Source: Methanothrix sp.
GTDB taxonomy: Archaea > Halobacteriota > Methanosarcinia > Methanotrichales > Methanotrichaceae
DNA length: 64,000 nucleotides
Direction of reading: 5' to 3'
Assembly (NCBI RefSeq): GCF_016706325.1
Contig: NZ_JADJJX010000001.1
Span: 1,116,001-1,180,000 of the forward strand
Below, piece after piece: positions 35,854-44,435 of this stretch. Each line of letters begins with the position of its first letter. The stretch's first letter is position 1. The notes under the pieces are model-generated. The model saw only the letters and a list, made by a program, of their open reading frames with translations. It was not told the origin of the DNA and searched no databases. Made by a program: the position numbers and the translations under genes.

Positions 35854-36329
35854 TTTCTGCTCCCCGGATCGGCTGCCGCTCTGGTGTACATATTGGCTGA
35901 GACCCCGCCGATCAGGCCGGCCAGAGCATCATCCAGGAAGGGTCCCAGTTGGGAGAGTATTCCCGGTTTGGCCTTGTCGTAGCGCACATAATCAAAGAGC
36001 CCCTTGTAGCCTCCCACATACTTGGCAATGCTCAGGCCCAAGACCTCGTCTGCAATAAGGCAGCTCAGATCGTTCTCATAATCGGAGGGATTGAGGTTGG
36101 GCAGGCTGCGCCTCTCTCCCTCCCCCTCCAGGAGGATGGCGGCGTATATGAGCAGGGCCAGGTTGGGATCGGATAGGGCAAGATCCATCTCCCGCCGGAA
36201 TTCTGCTTCTGCCCTCTCTTGCGTCTCCACCCCGGGATGGGGAAAGTAAAGCTCCATTGCTGCAGATATGATCTTCTCCTCTGTGATTCCCCTGCTCTTC
36301 AGCACATCTCTGATATCTCTGGACGCCAT
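35850..36329 (-). CDS. cobZ: CobZ-type alpha-ribazole phosphatase (PgpA-like fold)
   Basis: 159 residues. The second half contains DEVLGLSIAKYVGGYKGLFDYVRYDKAKPG and FLDDALAGLIGG, the pattern of the archaeal CobZ (a phosphatidylglycerophosphatase A relative). CobZ removes the 5'-phosphate of alpha-ribazole phosphate in cobalamin synthesis. The upstream half is poorly conserved. First gene of a coupled cobZ-cobS-cobY-unknown operon. Confidence 0.82.
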   Translation of the reverse strand: MASRDIRDVLKSRGITEEKIISAAMELYFPHPGVETQERAEAEFRREMDLALSDPNLALLIYAAILLEGEGERRSLPNLNPSDYENDLSCLIADEVLGLSIAKYVGGYKGLFDYVRYDKAKPGILSQLGPFLDDALAGLIGGVSANMYTRAAADPGSRN

Positions 36330-36380
36330 GGTAAAGCATGCATGGTCTGGGGGAATAAAAGAATATCCGATATCGCGAAG

Positions 36381-36388
36381 TTTATATG
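36381..36388 (+). promoter_or_regulatory. Probable TATA box of the PII-like/NifU-like/LSm operon
   Basis: tttatatg lies 34-41 bases upstream of the ATG at 36422, and a GTGAGGAG ribosome site follows. This spacing is typical for a short-leader archaeal promoter. Confidence 0.45.
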
Positions 36389-36421
36389 GACTGATGCCCG
36401 ATATATGGGTGAGGAGACTCC

Positions 36422-36772
36422 ATGAAGACCATGGTCAAGATTTTTGTGGATCACGAGCATCTAGTCAGGGTAATAAATAGCTTGACGGAGCTGGGGATCA
36501 CTGGCTTTTACCTCGTAGAGTATCAGGGAATGGCTCCTGCCAACTGGAAGAGCTTCCGGCTGAGCGAGAAGCCTGATATGGCATTGAAGGCCATTCGAGA
36601 TCATTCTGAGCCCGGAGTGATGGTCAATACAGTGGTGAGCTCAGATAAATGCCAGCAGCTCATAAGGCAGCTCGAGGAAGCTTTAAAAGGGATAAGGTTT
36701 ACCATCATCGGGCACCAGGTTAGTTCCATAAAGGTGAAAGGAGACGAAAGTACTCATGCCAAACCTAAATGA
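36422..36772 (+). CDS. PII-homologue family protein (Nit_Regul_Hom/COG4075-like)
   Basis: 116 residues with a single ferredoxin-like alpha/beta fold pattern: VKIFVDHEHLVRVINSLTELG, TGFYLVEYQG, and a C-terminal stretch IRFTIIGHQVSSIKV. This matches the PII-like archaeal family PF10126. It lacks a recognisable PII T-loop uridylylation site. Its last 17 bases overlap the NifU-like gene. Role unknown. Confidence 0.6.
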   Translation: MKTMVKIFVDHEHLVRVINSLTELGITGFYLVEYQGMAPANWKSFRLSEKPDMALKAIRDHSEPGVMVNTVVSSDKCQQLIRQLEEALKGIRFTIIGHQVSSIKVKGDESTHAKPK

Positions 36773-36983
36773 TGAGGTGGAAGCGGCCCTGGAGAGGATC
36801 AGGGAAGGCCTTCGCATGGATGGCGGAGATGTTGAGCTTGTGGACATCAGCGATGGCATTGTTACTGTGAGGCTGCAGGGGCACTGCGCAGGTTGCCCCT
36901 TCTCCCAGATGACTCTGAAGAACTTCATTGAGAAGGAGCTGATGAGGAGCGTCTCGGGCGTCAAAGGCGTGCAATCCGCCTGA
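36756..36983 (+). CDS. NifU C-terminal-domain Fe-S scaffold protein
   Basis: 75 residues. The CxxC motif (GHCAGCPFSQMTL) and the strand MDGGDVELVDI are diagnostic of the NifU/Nfu domain, which carries or transfers a [4Fe-4S] cluster. The start ATG 36756 is preceded by GGAG-type sequence inside the preceding gene's 3' end. It is followed 20 bases later by the LSm gene. Confidence 0.93.
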   Translation: MPNLNDEVEAALERIREGLRMDGGDVELVDISDGIVTVRLQGHCAGCPFSQMTLKNFIEKELMRSVSGVKGVQSA

Positions 36984-37003
36984 ATTGCCGAGGAGTCTGA
37001 GAT

Positions 37004-37228
37004 ATGTTCCCAACTAAGAAGGTACAGAGCCTGGTAGGAAGCAAGATTCAGGTGGAGATGAAGGGATCGCCGCGATATGTCCTGGAAGGCATTCTGAACA
37101 GCGTGGACGAGTACTTGAACCTGCACCTGCTGGAGACTGTGGAGTTGATCGGGGGCGAGAAGACCCGCTCATTGGGATCGGTCATCCTGCGTGGCAATAA
37201 CATCATTCTCATCAGCCCAGTGGAGTGA
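37004..37228 (+). CDS. Archaeal LSm (Sm-like) protein
   Basis: 74 residues. Sm1 and Sm2 elements are recognisable: LVGSKIQVEMKGSPRYVLEGIL with DEYLNLHLLE, and then SLGSVILRGNNIILISP. The normal archaeal protein forms a heptamer ring that binds U-rich RNA. It is immediately followed by the winged-helix gene (3-base gap). Confidence 0.92.
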   Translation: MFPTKKVQSLVGSKIQVEMKGSPRYVLEGILNSVDEYLNLHLLETVELIGGEKTRSLGSVILRGNNIILISPVE

Positions 37229-37231
37229 GAG

Positions 37232-37639
37232 GTGGGAATGTCCGTCGAGGAAGCATTGGATTATATCAAATCACATCCCGAGGGAGCTCTGCAAAGCGAC
37301 CTGTGGAAGGCTCTGAAGATCGATTCCAGGAAATGCTCTCGCATTGTGGCCAAGCTGCTCAAGGATCGCTTCATCACCCGGGAGGTGGAATCCATTGACG
37401 GCATCAGAACCTATCGGCTCTTTTGCGTCAGCAGGCCCAGCGGCAGACGATTTGATCCTCTGATGGCCCTGGATGCCTTTGAGCCCTGTGCCGGTTGCAT
37501 CGAGGAATGCGTCCCCGAGCACTGCGCCCGCTTGAGCGAGTGGATATTTGCCATTGTGATGAGCTTGGACGAAGAGGCTCCTTCGGATGCGATTCAAGGG
37601 GATGAGGGCGGCCAGCCAGTGGCCTCTTCCTCATCATAA
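37232..37639 (+). CDS. Winged-helix protein with Cys cluster, candidate TFEbeta (RPC34/39-like)
   Basis: 135 residues. About 5-65 form a winged helix (GALQSDLWKALKIDSRKCSRIVAKLL). About 87-105 contain CAGCIEECVPEHC followed by ARLSEWIF: Cys-x2-Cys-x3-Cys-x4-Cys and then a Trp helix. This resembles the Fe-S domain of TFEbeta/hRPC39 (their CxxC and PxxC...W pattern). A polymerase-associated role is plausible given that it follows LSm in an information-processing cluster. Alternative: a generic archaeal HTH regulator with an Fe-S cluster. The alignment was done by eye. Confidence 0.6.
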   Translation: MGMSVEEALDYIKSHPEGALQSDLWKALKIDSRKCSRIVAKLLKDRFITREVESIDGIRTYRLFCVSRPSGRRFDPLMALDAFEPCAGCIEECVPEHCARLSEWIFAIVMSLDEEAPSDAIQGDEGGQPVASSSS

Positions 37640-37720
37640 GCCCTCTGTCTTGAAGCGAAGAAAATAGGCAAGCCAGTTTGCTTTTTTCCTGCAGATCGAT
37701 AGAGGCCCGTAGAGCGGAAT

Positions 37721-38029
37721 TCAGGTGCTTATCTGATCTGCGCCGAAACCTTTCTTGACCAGGATATCCTTGATTCTCTGAATATGATTGCCCTGAAGCT
37801 CAATAAGGCTGTCCTTTACTGTCCCTCCGCAGGCCAGCTTGGACTTCAGATGAGTGCACAGCTCCTGTAGATCGATCTCATGAGGATCGATGCCCTGGAT
37901 AACTGTCACCTCTTTTCCATATCTGCGCTTCTGGATTTTGACTACAATTCTTTGCTGCTCCTTGGCGACCTCCTCGCAGATGCAAAGCTCCTGGGGAAGG
38001 CCACAGACGGCACACATTTGAGAACTCAT
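37721..38029 (-). CDS. Translation initiation factor SUI1/aIF1
   Basis: The SUI1 domain is seen as [22 protein letters not shown] and [16 protein letters not shown]. The 102-residue product has an N-terminal CxxC zinc-type knuckle ([14 protein letters not shown]). It helps in start-codon selection. ATG 38029 is chosen because GGAGGT lies upstream; the frame is open to 38062. Confidence 0.92.
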   Translation of the reverse strand: MSSQMCAVCGLPQELCICEEVAKEQQRIVVKIQKRRYGKEVTVIQGIDPHEIDLQELCTHLKSKLACGGTVKDSLIELQGNHIQRIKDILVKKGFGADQIST

Positions 38030-38098
38030 TTGGTGGCAGTTACCTCCATAAATGTAACCCAATAAGGCTGATTATGCTATTTTAATCTGATGGTGACA

Positions 38099-40459
38099 TC
38101 AGGCCCCTCTTTGTCCCTGCCTTCGGATCTCATTGATCTTTCTTGAGACGATCTCCAGAAGGAAGATCAAGAGGGCAATGAGCAGCAGGGAATCTCTACT
38201 GGATACCCTCTCCTCCACCATCCTCTGGCTGAGCCGCGAGGCCTCTGCAATCAAGCTCCTCTCTGCCTCCCCCTCGGTGAAGACCTTGCCTCCATTGGCC
38301 ATTATCAGGCCGGGAAGATCGGGATTGAAGCCGATATATCTGTACTCCAGGGGGTAGTTGACAGCCACCCCATACTCTCCTATATAGTATATGCCTCTTC
38401 TGCTGGGGGTAAATGTTGCTATATATCTATTCTCCCCCACCTTCTCCACACTGGCTTCAGGCAGGCTGGGCCGATATCTGCTATTTATAGTGATCTGCAG
38501 AGGGGTGTTCTGCCATCCATCCTCCCCCTCCACCCGGTCCATCTCCGGCCTGGGGTCTCCCACCGCCCAGTTGACGGCAGAGGAGATCAATTGAGAGTTG
38601 GGGCTGCTGTAGAGCTGGCCGGCCCAGGCATTGCCATCATCAGTGGTAAGAGCTGCCACCCTCCCCAGCCCATAGCGCCAGGCGGTGAGGACTGGCTTGC
38701 CATCCGCCAATGCCACCAGCTTTATAGAGCCGGATTTGGGGGTGACATCATTGAATCCGCTGATGGAGGCGTTAAGATCCAGATCGGTGGTGATGTAGTG
38801 GTTCCTGTTGACCACAGCCAGGCTGTAGCTGGTGATATTCACCTCCTCTGGCTTCGGCTCATCCGAGAGAGGCGCGCTGATGGTGGTCAGGGAATCGGGA
38901 TAGACAAAGGAGGCAAACTCCGAGTTCGTGCTGCTGGCGATCTCCGGGAAGCTTCCCATCCTCCCGGGGATGGCCTGGACCTGAATCAGCCTGGTGGTGA
39001 TATTCACCTCCTGGATAAGCTTTTTGGATCGGGCTACCACCTCTTGGTAGTTATGGAGGTTTCCATCGGAGAGGACGATGATCTCCCCTTCCCCACCACC
39101 GGCCAGGATCATATCCTGGGCCAGCTCCAGGCCCGAGTCAAGATAGCTGTCCTCCGTCCCGGTGGGGGCAAGGGTGGCGATCCTGTCTGCGAGGACGTTC
39201 TGGCTGCGGGCTAGGGGAACGGGATCGATCACATTGTAGGCCCGGGTTCCAAAGACCACCACCCCCACATTGTAGTCCTGAAACTGCGGCGAACTCAATA
39301 GCTCCACCGCCAGCGCCTTCTCATAATCGAGCAGTGTGGTGCCATCCCTGGTCAGGGTGGAGAGGAGGCTGAAGGAGACATCCAGGACGAAGATGAGGGT
39401 CTTGCCCCCCTCGAAGCGGCTGGGGGAGGACTGGACTGGAAGAACCTTCTCCAGAGTCGAGTTGCGGTATTCTCCCAGGTCATAGGAGTCCTTGCCCCCC
39501 ACCACCACCAGGCCGCCACCCTCGCGCACATAATCCACCAGCCGGTCCAGGCTGGAACGATATTCGATATCATCAAGGATGATGGACTTGTAGCCCTGCA
39601 GGTCGGCAGGAAGCTCAGAGAGCTCTGTCAGCTTGTAGAGGTCATCCAGGTTCTGGGCCAGGGGAGAGCCAGCAGAGGCGATGAGGAGCACCTCTGGCTT
39701 GGGGACGACATATACCGACTTTGTGTAGACATTGTTTGCCGGCTGCATATCCGGGGCGATCTCAGCTCGCAGGATGTGATTGCCCGTCTCCAGGAAGGAA
39801 TGGGAGATCTTGATGGAAGCACTACCGTTGGCCTGGATCTGATCGCTGTAGATCTGCTTATCATCGGCATAGACCGATAGGGGGCCGCTGTAGTTCAGGG
39901 AGCTTCTGACTATCACCCGGAAGGGATATCCCCCTGCCAGGACGGCGGTGTTCGCCCCTGATATCTCCACCCCAGCATCCTCTTTCGTCGGATCGATGGC
40001 AAGGGCGAAGACAGTGCAGTTTGAGCTCCTGGCCAGGGCAAGGGCATCTGCCAGCTGTCGGCCGCTATTGCTGTAGCCATCGGTCACCAGGAGGATTGTG
40101 CTTCCCGGAAGGGCATTCTGCAGGATCCTCTCCCCCAGAGGGGTTGTATCGCCGGAGAAGGTCTGCAGGGAGGCCCCGGTCAGATCGGCTAACCGGGGGG
40201 CGATGTCGGGATCGAAAACCGCCATCGATCCGCTCTTATCCTCCAGGATGATGATGTTCGGCCTTTCCGAGTGGATGGCATGGGTCTGGACAGAGTAGGG
40301 GTTGGCAGCAGCCGTCAGTATCAAGCAGAAGACCAGCAGCCGGGAGAGGGCGAGGGTCTTATTCTCCGCCCGGAGGTGGATGTAGGCCAGCCCCAGCAGG
40401 GCCAGTGCTGGCAGGGCCCAGAGCAGCTCCGGGCGGGCGAAGTAGAGCTCCTGGATCAT
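38099..40459 (-). CDS. Membrane-anchored vWA-type protein (BatB/GATase1-like architecture)
   Basis: 786 residues. Two N-terminal membrane helices (about 12-50) lead to a vWA-like fold with a DKSGSM metal site (near 73), then a beta-rich domain. A glutamine-amidotransferase-like unit follows (DYVREGGGLVVVGGKDSYDLG). A second vWA domain starts at LIFVLDVSFSLLS. A C-terminal membrane helix (LLLIALLIFLLEIV) is present. The two vWA-containing genes are coupled (ATGA) and may form a surface complex. Function unproven. Confidence 0.78.
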   Translation of the reverse strand: MIQELYFARPELLWALPALALLGLAYIHLRAENKTLALSRLLVFCLILTAAANPYSVQTHAIHSERPNIIILEDKSGSMAVFDPDIAPRLADLTGASLQTFSGDTTPLGERILQNALPGSTILLVTDGYSNSGRQLADALALARSSNCTVFALAIDPTKEDAGVEISGANTAVLAGGYPFRVIVRSSLNYSGPLSVYADDKQIYSDQIQANGSASIKISHSFLETGNHILRAEIAPDMQPANNVYTKSVYVVPKPEVLLIASAGSPLAQNLDDLYKLTELSELPADLQGYKSIILDDIEYRSSLDRLVDYVREGGGLVVVGGKDSYDLGEYRNSTLEKVLPVQSSPSRFEGGKTLIFVLDVSFSLLSTLTRDGTTLLDYEKALAVELLSSPQFQDYNVGVVVFGTRAYNVIDPVPLARSQNVLADRIATLAPTGTEDSYLDSGLELAQDMILAGGGEGEIIVLSDGNLHNYQEVVARSKKLIQEVNITTRLIQVQAIPGRMGSFPEIASSTNSEFASFVYPDSLTTISAPLSDEPKPEEVNITSYSLAVVNRNHYITTDLDLNASISGFNDVTPKSGSIKLVALADGKPVLTAWRYGLGRVAALTTDDGNAWAGQLYSSPNSQLISSAVNWAVGDPRPEMDRVEGEDGWQNTPLQITINSRYRPSLPEASVEKVGENRYIATFTPSRRGIYYIGEYGVAVNYPLEYRYIGFNPDLPGLIMANGGKVFTEGEAERSLIAEASRLSQRMVEERVSSRDSLLLIALLIFLLEIVSRKINEIRRQGQRGA

Positions 40460-42198
40460 GTCTCTCTCCTCCAGCGCATGATGAGAAGCTCCAGGATGAT
40501 GGCCAGGGCGGCAATGGCCATCGCCCAGGGGGATAGATCCTTCTGCACCATGGTATCGCGAACCACTCCCAAAAATTCACCCTCTTTGAAATCCCGGCTC
40601 CGGCCCAGGGAGGACTCAGCCGGATTGTACATATTGGCGGCCACAGCCCGCCCCTGGAAGCGGTAGACTCCCACCTCATCCAGGGCAACAGTGCGGGCGG
40701 AGAGGCTGTGGCTGGGGGTCTGGATGGTGGACTGCTCTCCTAGGGCCAGGATCTCCCCCGTCTTCCGATTGGAGTCCTCTATATCCGGCACCCCGGTCAT
40801 CCAGTTGACCATCTGATACCAGAATATGGGGTACTCAGGGCGGAGATAGAAGTCGGAGTCCATCTCCAGGCCGTTGTAGATCACCATCCCCCCGCCCAGC
40901 CGCCAGAAGGCGAGGATGGGGACTCCATTGGCCTCCACCACAGTGGTAGTCCCCCGGCGAGGAGCAGCATTGGGATAGCCATAAATGCCGATCTCATCGA
41001 AGTGCAGGTCCCCGGCAAAAGCGGCATTCCTCACCCATAGCCTGGCGGGCCCGGAGAGCTCTCCTGTAATCCTCACAGGAAGGTACTCCGGGCTCTCAAG
41101 ATCGGAGGGGAGGTATATCACCCGGCCGCCATCGATGTAGCGGTTCAGCTCGCCATCGGCTGAGGCATTCCTTGCCAGCACTATCAGGTCGAAGTCCGGG
41201 AGGCTGCCAGAGGTCATAACAGCTACATTGGGCAGGGACTGGAGGGCTTTTAGGGCCGGCCCGGGATCTCCCAGATAGAGGACATTCTTCTTGGCCTGAT
41301 CCGGCACATAGACATAGGCCTGGTTGTCCCAGGAGATGGCGTCCTCTAGCTCCAAGGAGATCTTATTCACCCCGGGGTAGGCGGTGAAGGAGAGGTAGTA
41401 GTCGCCGTTCTGGGGGATCAGAGCCGACTGGCTGCTCCTGCCACCCGGGCCGGTGATGGTGATGGGCACAGTCCTGGCCGGGCCGTAGTTGTGGATCAGG
41501 GCGGTATGGTTCACATAACCTGTTCCTGGCACATTCCAGCCCTCAATCAGGGCCAGGTTATCTCCTCCCCGGTATGAGCTGGCAAAGACCACCCCCACCC
41601 GGCCTTTAGCCTGGAGGAGGTTGCGGGTGACATCGGGGTCGTCTCCTATCCAGCTGATGAAGTCCGAGACCAAGAGGATATCCCCTCCGCTGGAGCCCAG
41701 GAGGATGTCCGCCTGGAGCAATGCACTGGAGAGGTCGGCGGAGACGGCAGCCGGCTGAAGCTGCTGGAGGGCATCGCGGGCCTCAGCCGGGCTGCCCCCG
41801 GTGAGGACGGTCTGGGGGATGTTCTTCGCCAGGATGATGCTGATTTTTTCATAGCGATCCAGGTAGGGGCGGATGATATTCTGAGCAGGGGAAATTGAGG
41901 CCTGCATGCTGGCCGAGCCGTCCAGGACCACTGCCAGATGGCTGCTTGCCGGGCCCTGTCCGCTGCTGTAGGGCCCGGCGGCGGCCAGGGAGAGGGAGCA
42001 GATGGCCAAAAGCTGTATCCAGAAGAGGGGATCGGTTATCAGGCGGCTGAGGACGGCGGTGCGCCTGGCCTCTCCCTCCCGCAAGAACTGGGTGGAGGAG
42101 AAGAGAATCTCCCTGGGGCGGGGGCGGATGAGATAGATTATCACCAGAGGGATTATGCCGAGGAGGCCCAGGAGGGCGAGGGGATTGCTGAAGGGCAT
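40456..42198 (-). CDS. BatA-like membrane protein with vWA domain
   Basis: 580 residues. The N-terminus MPFSNPLALLGLLGIIPLVIIYLIRPRP is the BatA (aerotolerance regulator) helix pair. Then comes a vWA fold with the metal-site motif VLDGSASMQASISP, a beta region and a C-terminal membrane helix (AIAALAIILELLIM). I start at ATG 42198, where the hydrophobic pair begins; the frame is open to 42288. The gene is first of a coupled pair and divergent from the Fe-S protein gene. Confidence 0.78.
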   Translation of the reverse strand: MPFSNPLALLGLLGIIPLVIIYLIRPRPREILFSSTQFLREGEARRTAVLSRLITDPLFWIQLLAICSLSLAAAGPYSSGQGPASSHLAVVLDGSASMQASISPAQNIIRPYLDRYEKISIILAKNIPQTVLTGGSPAEARDALQQLQPAAVSADLSSALLQADILLGSSGGDILLVSDFISWIGDDPDVTRNLLQAKGRVGVVFASSYRGGDNLALIEGWNVPGTGYVNHTALIHNYGPARTVPITITGPGGRSSQSALIPQNGDYYLSFTAYPGVNKISLELEDAISWDNQAYVYVPDQAKKNVLYLGDPGPALKALQSLPNVAVMTSGSLPDFDLIVLARNASADGELNRYIDGGRVIYLPSDLESPEYLPVRITGELSGPARLWVRNAAFAGDLHFDEIGIYGYPNAAPRRGTTTVVEANGVPILAFWRLGGGMVIYNGLEMDSDFYLRPEYPIFWYQMVNWMTGVPDIEDSNRKTGEILALGEQSTIQTPSHSLSARTVALDEVGVYRFQGRAVAANMYNPAESSLGRSRDFKEGEFLGVVRDTMVQKDLSPWAMAIAALAIILELLIMRWRRET

Positions 42199-42304
42199 TG
42201 AAAAGAGAATTCCTGAAGAAGTATGAAAAGCTTTGCGCAGGCCATAAATATGATCGGGATTGAGGCTACTACTGTTATCCCTTCCCAAACTGAGGTATCT
42301 GGCT

Positions 42305-42766
42305 ATGGTCAGCGCTATGGAGATTTATATGCTATTGCCCAAGACCAACTGTAAGAAGTGCGGGGTTCCCACCTGCATGGCTTTTGCTGTCGGCCTTCTG
42401 GGCAGGGAGAAGAAGCTGGAGGAGTGTACTCCTCTATTCGAAGAGAAGAAGTATGAGGCGAAGCTCGCCAAACTGAAGGAGATCGTAGCTCCCCTGGAGA
42501 GCGCCACAGAGACCGGTCTGATCATCCATCCGGAGAAGTGCTTTGGCTGCGGCAACTGCGTGATCGCCTGTCCGGTGAACGTGGCCGCCGAGCCCACCAG
42601 GTGTGGCGCAGGCCTCGGCCCGGAGGGGGATCGCGTCATCCTCCGGGTGGAGGACGGGGTGGTGGTGGCCAATAACCTGGAGGAATGCAAGCGCTTTGGG
42701 CCGAATAGGGTCTTATGCAATGCCTGTACTGCCACCTGCCCGAGCAAGGCCATTGAGTTCGTATGA
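42305..42766 (+). CDS. Double Fe-S cluster protein of the Fwd operon
   Basis: About residues 10-50: TNCKKCGVPTCMAFAVGLL ... CTPLF, the four-Cys (Fe-S) domain found in corrinoid/CO-dehydrogenase partners. About 80-160: ferredoxin motifs CFGCGNCVIACPVN and CNACTATCPSKA, two [4Fe-4S] sites. It is coupled to fwdB (the stop overlaps the upstream in-frame ATG) and probably feeds electrons to the dehydrogenase. ATG 42305 has TGAGGT about 8 bases upstream; the ATG at 42317 is the alternative. Confidence 0.8.
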   Translation: MVSAMEIYMLLPKTNCKKCGVPTCMAFAVGLLGREKKLEECTPLFEEKKYEAKLAKLKEIVAPLESATETGLIIHPEKCFGCGNCVIACPVNVAAEPTRCGAGLGPEGDRVILRVEDGVVVANNLEECKRFGPNRVLCNACTATCPSKAIEFV

Positions 42767-42783
42767 TCGAGGAGTTGATATCG

Positions 42784-44016
42784 ATGACGGAATTCGATTA
42801 TAAAACCTGCACCGGCTGCTCGCTTCTATGCGAGGATATCCTCTTTCCAGATGAGGATTCCATCTCCCATGCCAAGAACCTCTGCCGCAAAGGCCTGGCC
42901 CATTATCAGGCCCTCTTTGTCGAGAGGACGGGCCCTCTGATGGAGGGGAAGGAGGCATCCATTGATCAAGCGATAGAAAAGGGGGCGGAGATTCTGAGGA
43001 ATGCCAGCGCGCCGGTGATATACGGCTGGTCCAACTGCACCCTGGAGGCCCAGATGGCCGGGCTCGCACTGGCGGAGAAGATAGGAGCGTTCGTTGATGA
43101 CCCCTCCAGCCACTGCGAGGGGCGGCTGATGGAGATGCTCCTCTCGGGGAGGATTCCCAGTTGCACCCTGGATGATGTGCGCCACTTCGCCGATACAGCG
43201 ATATTCTGGGGTTCGGACCCCTCCAGCACCCAGCCCAGGCATCTATCCCGGTTCTCCTACTTTCCCCGCGGATCCAAGAGGCAGAAGAGCTATGAGGAGG
43301 AGAGGACCTGTATTGTGGTGGATGTGAGGGAGTCGTCCACTGCCAAGCTCTGCCCCACTACCACCTACCGTGTCCCGCCGGGCGAGGATCTCCAGTTCTT
43401 GGAGGCATTGCTGGCCGTCCTGGATGGCAAGATCCCGAAATTCGGTGACAAGAAGAGGATGATTGAGCTGGGCTCCATAATCAAGAAGACCGAGTATGGC
43501 GTGATCTTTCCCGGCCCTGGCATGCTCATATCCCTGCAGGATAAGATGGATAGGTTCGAGGATCTCCTCCGCCGGCTGAATGAGATCACCACCTTCAAGG
43601 TCCTGCCGGTGACTGAGCAGTACAACTCCCGTGGCTTTGGCCAGCTCCTCTTCGAGCGGACGGGCCGGACGAAGGCTGTCAAGTTCTCCCCTTCAGGAGA
43701 GGCAGCGGCGGGTCCGAATCTGGTGGAGGCGGCGAAGGAGGCGGATGCCATACTGGTCCTGGGTGCAGATCCTCTCCTGGATCTGCCGGCAGGGCTGGCC
43801 AGGGCTTTTGCTGCTGCCCCCCTCATCGTCATCGATCCCCGCCGCTCTCTGACTGCGGACCTGGCTCAGGTGGTGATTCCCGCTGCCATATCCGGCCTTG
43901 AGGCCGGGGGCACTGCCCTGAGAACGGATGGGGTGAAGATCTCCTTTGAGCCCCTGATGAAAAGCGAGCAGCCTACAGATGAACAGATCCTGACCAGGAT
44001 CATGGAGGCGATTTGA
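42784..44016 (+). CDS. fwdB: Formylmethanofuran dehydrogenase subunit B (FwdB/FmdB)
   Basis: The catalytic molybdopterin (W/Mo) subunit of the first step of CO2 reduction to methane, used in the reverse direction when methyl groups are oxidised. The N-terminal Fe-S motif CTGCSLLCEDILF is present. The Cys in SSHCEGRLME is the candidate metal ligand. Later motifs are TEQYNSRGFGQLLFERTGRT and GADPLLDLP. ATG 42784 is preceded by GAGGAG; ATG 42763 is in the same frame. FwdA and FwdC are absent in this window. Confidence 0.9.
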   Translation: MTEFDYKTCTGCSLLCEDILFPDEDSISHAKNLCRKGLAHYQALFVERTGPLMEGKEASIDQAIEKGAEILRNASAPVIYGWSNCTLEAQMAGLALAEKIGAFVDDPSSHCEGRLMEMLLSGRIPSCTLDDVRHFADTAIFWGSDPSSTQPRHLSRFSYFPRGSKRQKSYEEERTCIVVDVRESSTAKLCPTTTYRVPPGEDLQFLEALLAVLDGKIPKFGDKKRMIELGSIIKKTEYGVIFPGPGMLISLQDKMDRFEDLLRRLNEITTFKVLPVTEQYNSRGFGQLLFERTGRTKAVKFSPSGEAAAGPNLVEAAKEADAILVLGADPLLDLPAGLARAFAAAPLIVIDPRRSLTADLAQVVIPAAISGLEAGGTALRTDGVKISFEPLMKSEQPTDEQILTRIMEAI

Positions 44017-44017
44017 A

Positions 44018-44404
44018 ATGGCAGTGGATGTGAAGGTGGTCACCTACAGGGATATCTTCCAGTATGAGGCCGGAAAGAAGGGGGTGCACTCTGAGGAGTA
44101 TCTCCGTCTCAGCGCCAGCATCATACTGGACAAGCAGGACCTGGCCAGTCTGGGGATAGCAGAGGGGGGGAGGGTTCTGGTGGAAAGCGATGTGAATAAG
44201 ATCGTGGTGAATGCCACAGCCTCCACAGACGAGCCCCATCCCGGCCTGGCGTTCATGATAAAGAGCCCCTGGTCCAATCAACTGGAGGGGGACGACTCCT
44301 GCCTGCCCGGCGCCCCTGGATTCCGGGGGATCAGGGCGAGGGTCTCTCCCAGCAGTGAGGACATCACCCAGATGGCCCAAATACTGGAGAGGCTGCAGTC
44401 TTAG
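44018..44404 (+). CDS. fwdD: Formylmethanofuran dehydrogenase subunit D (FwdD/FmdD)
   Basis: A 128-residue molybdopterin-dinucleotide-binding beta-barrel domain. It starts MAVDVKVVTYRDIFQ and contains DLASLGIAEGGRVLVESD (cofactor-binding loop) and PHPGLAFMIKSPWSNQL. It starts right after fwdB, with GGAGGCG upstream. The canonical complex needs A-D plus iron-sulfur subunits. Confidence 0.9.
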   Translation: MAVDVKVVTYRDIFQYEAGKKGVHSEEYLRLSASIILDKQDLASLGIAEGGRVLVESDVNKIVVNATASTDEPHPGLAFMIKSPWSNQLEGDDSCLPGAPGFRGIRARVSPSSEDITQMAQILERLQS

Positions 44405-44435
44405 GTTATTGCTTGCAGAATGGGTGGATTCTGAT

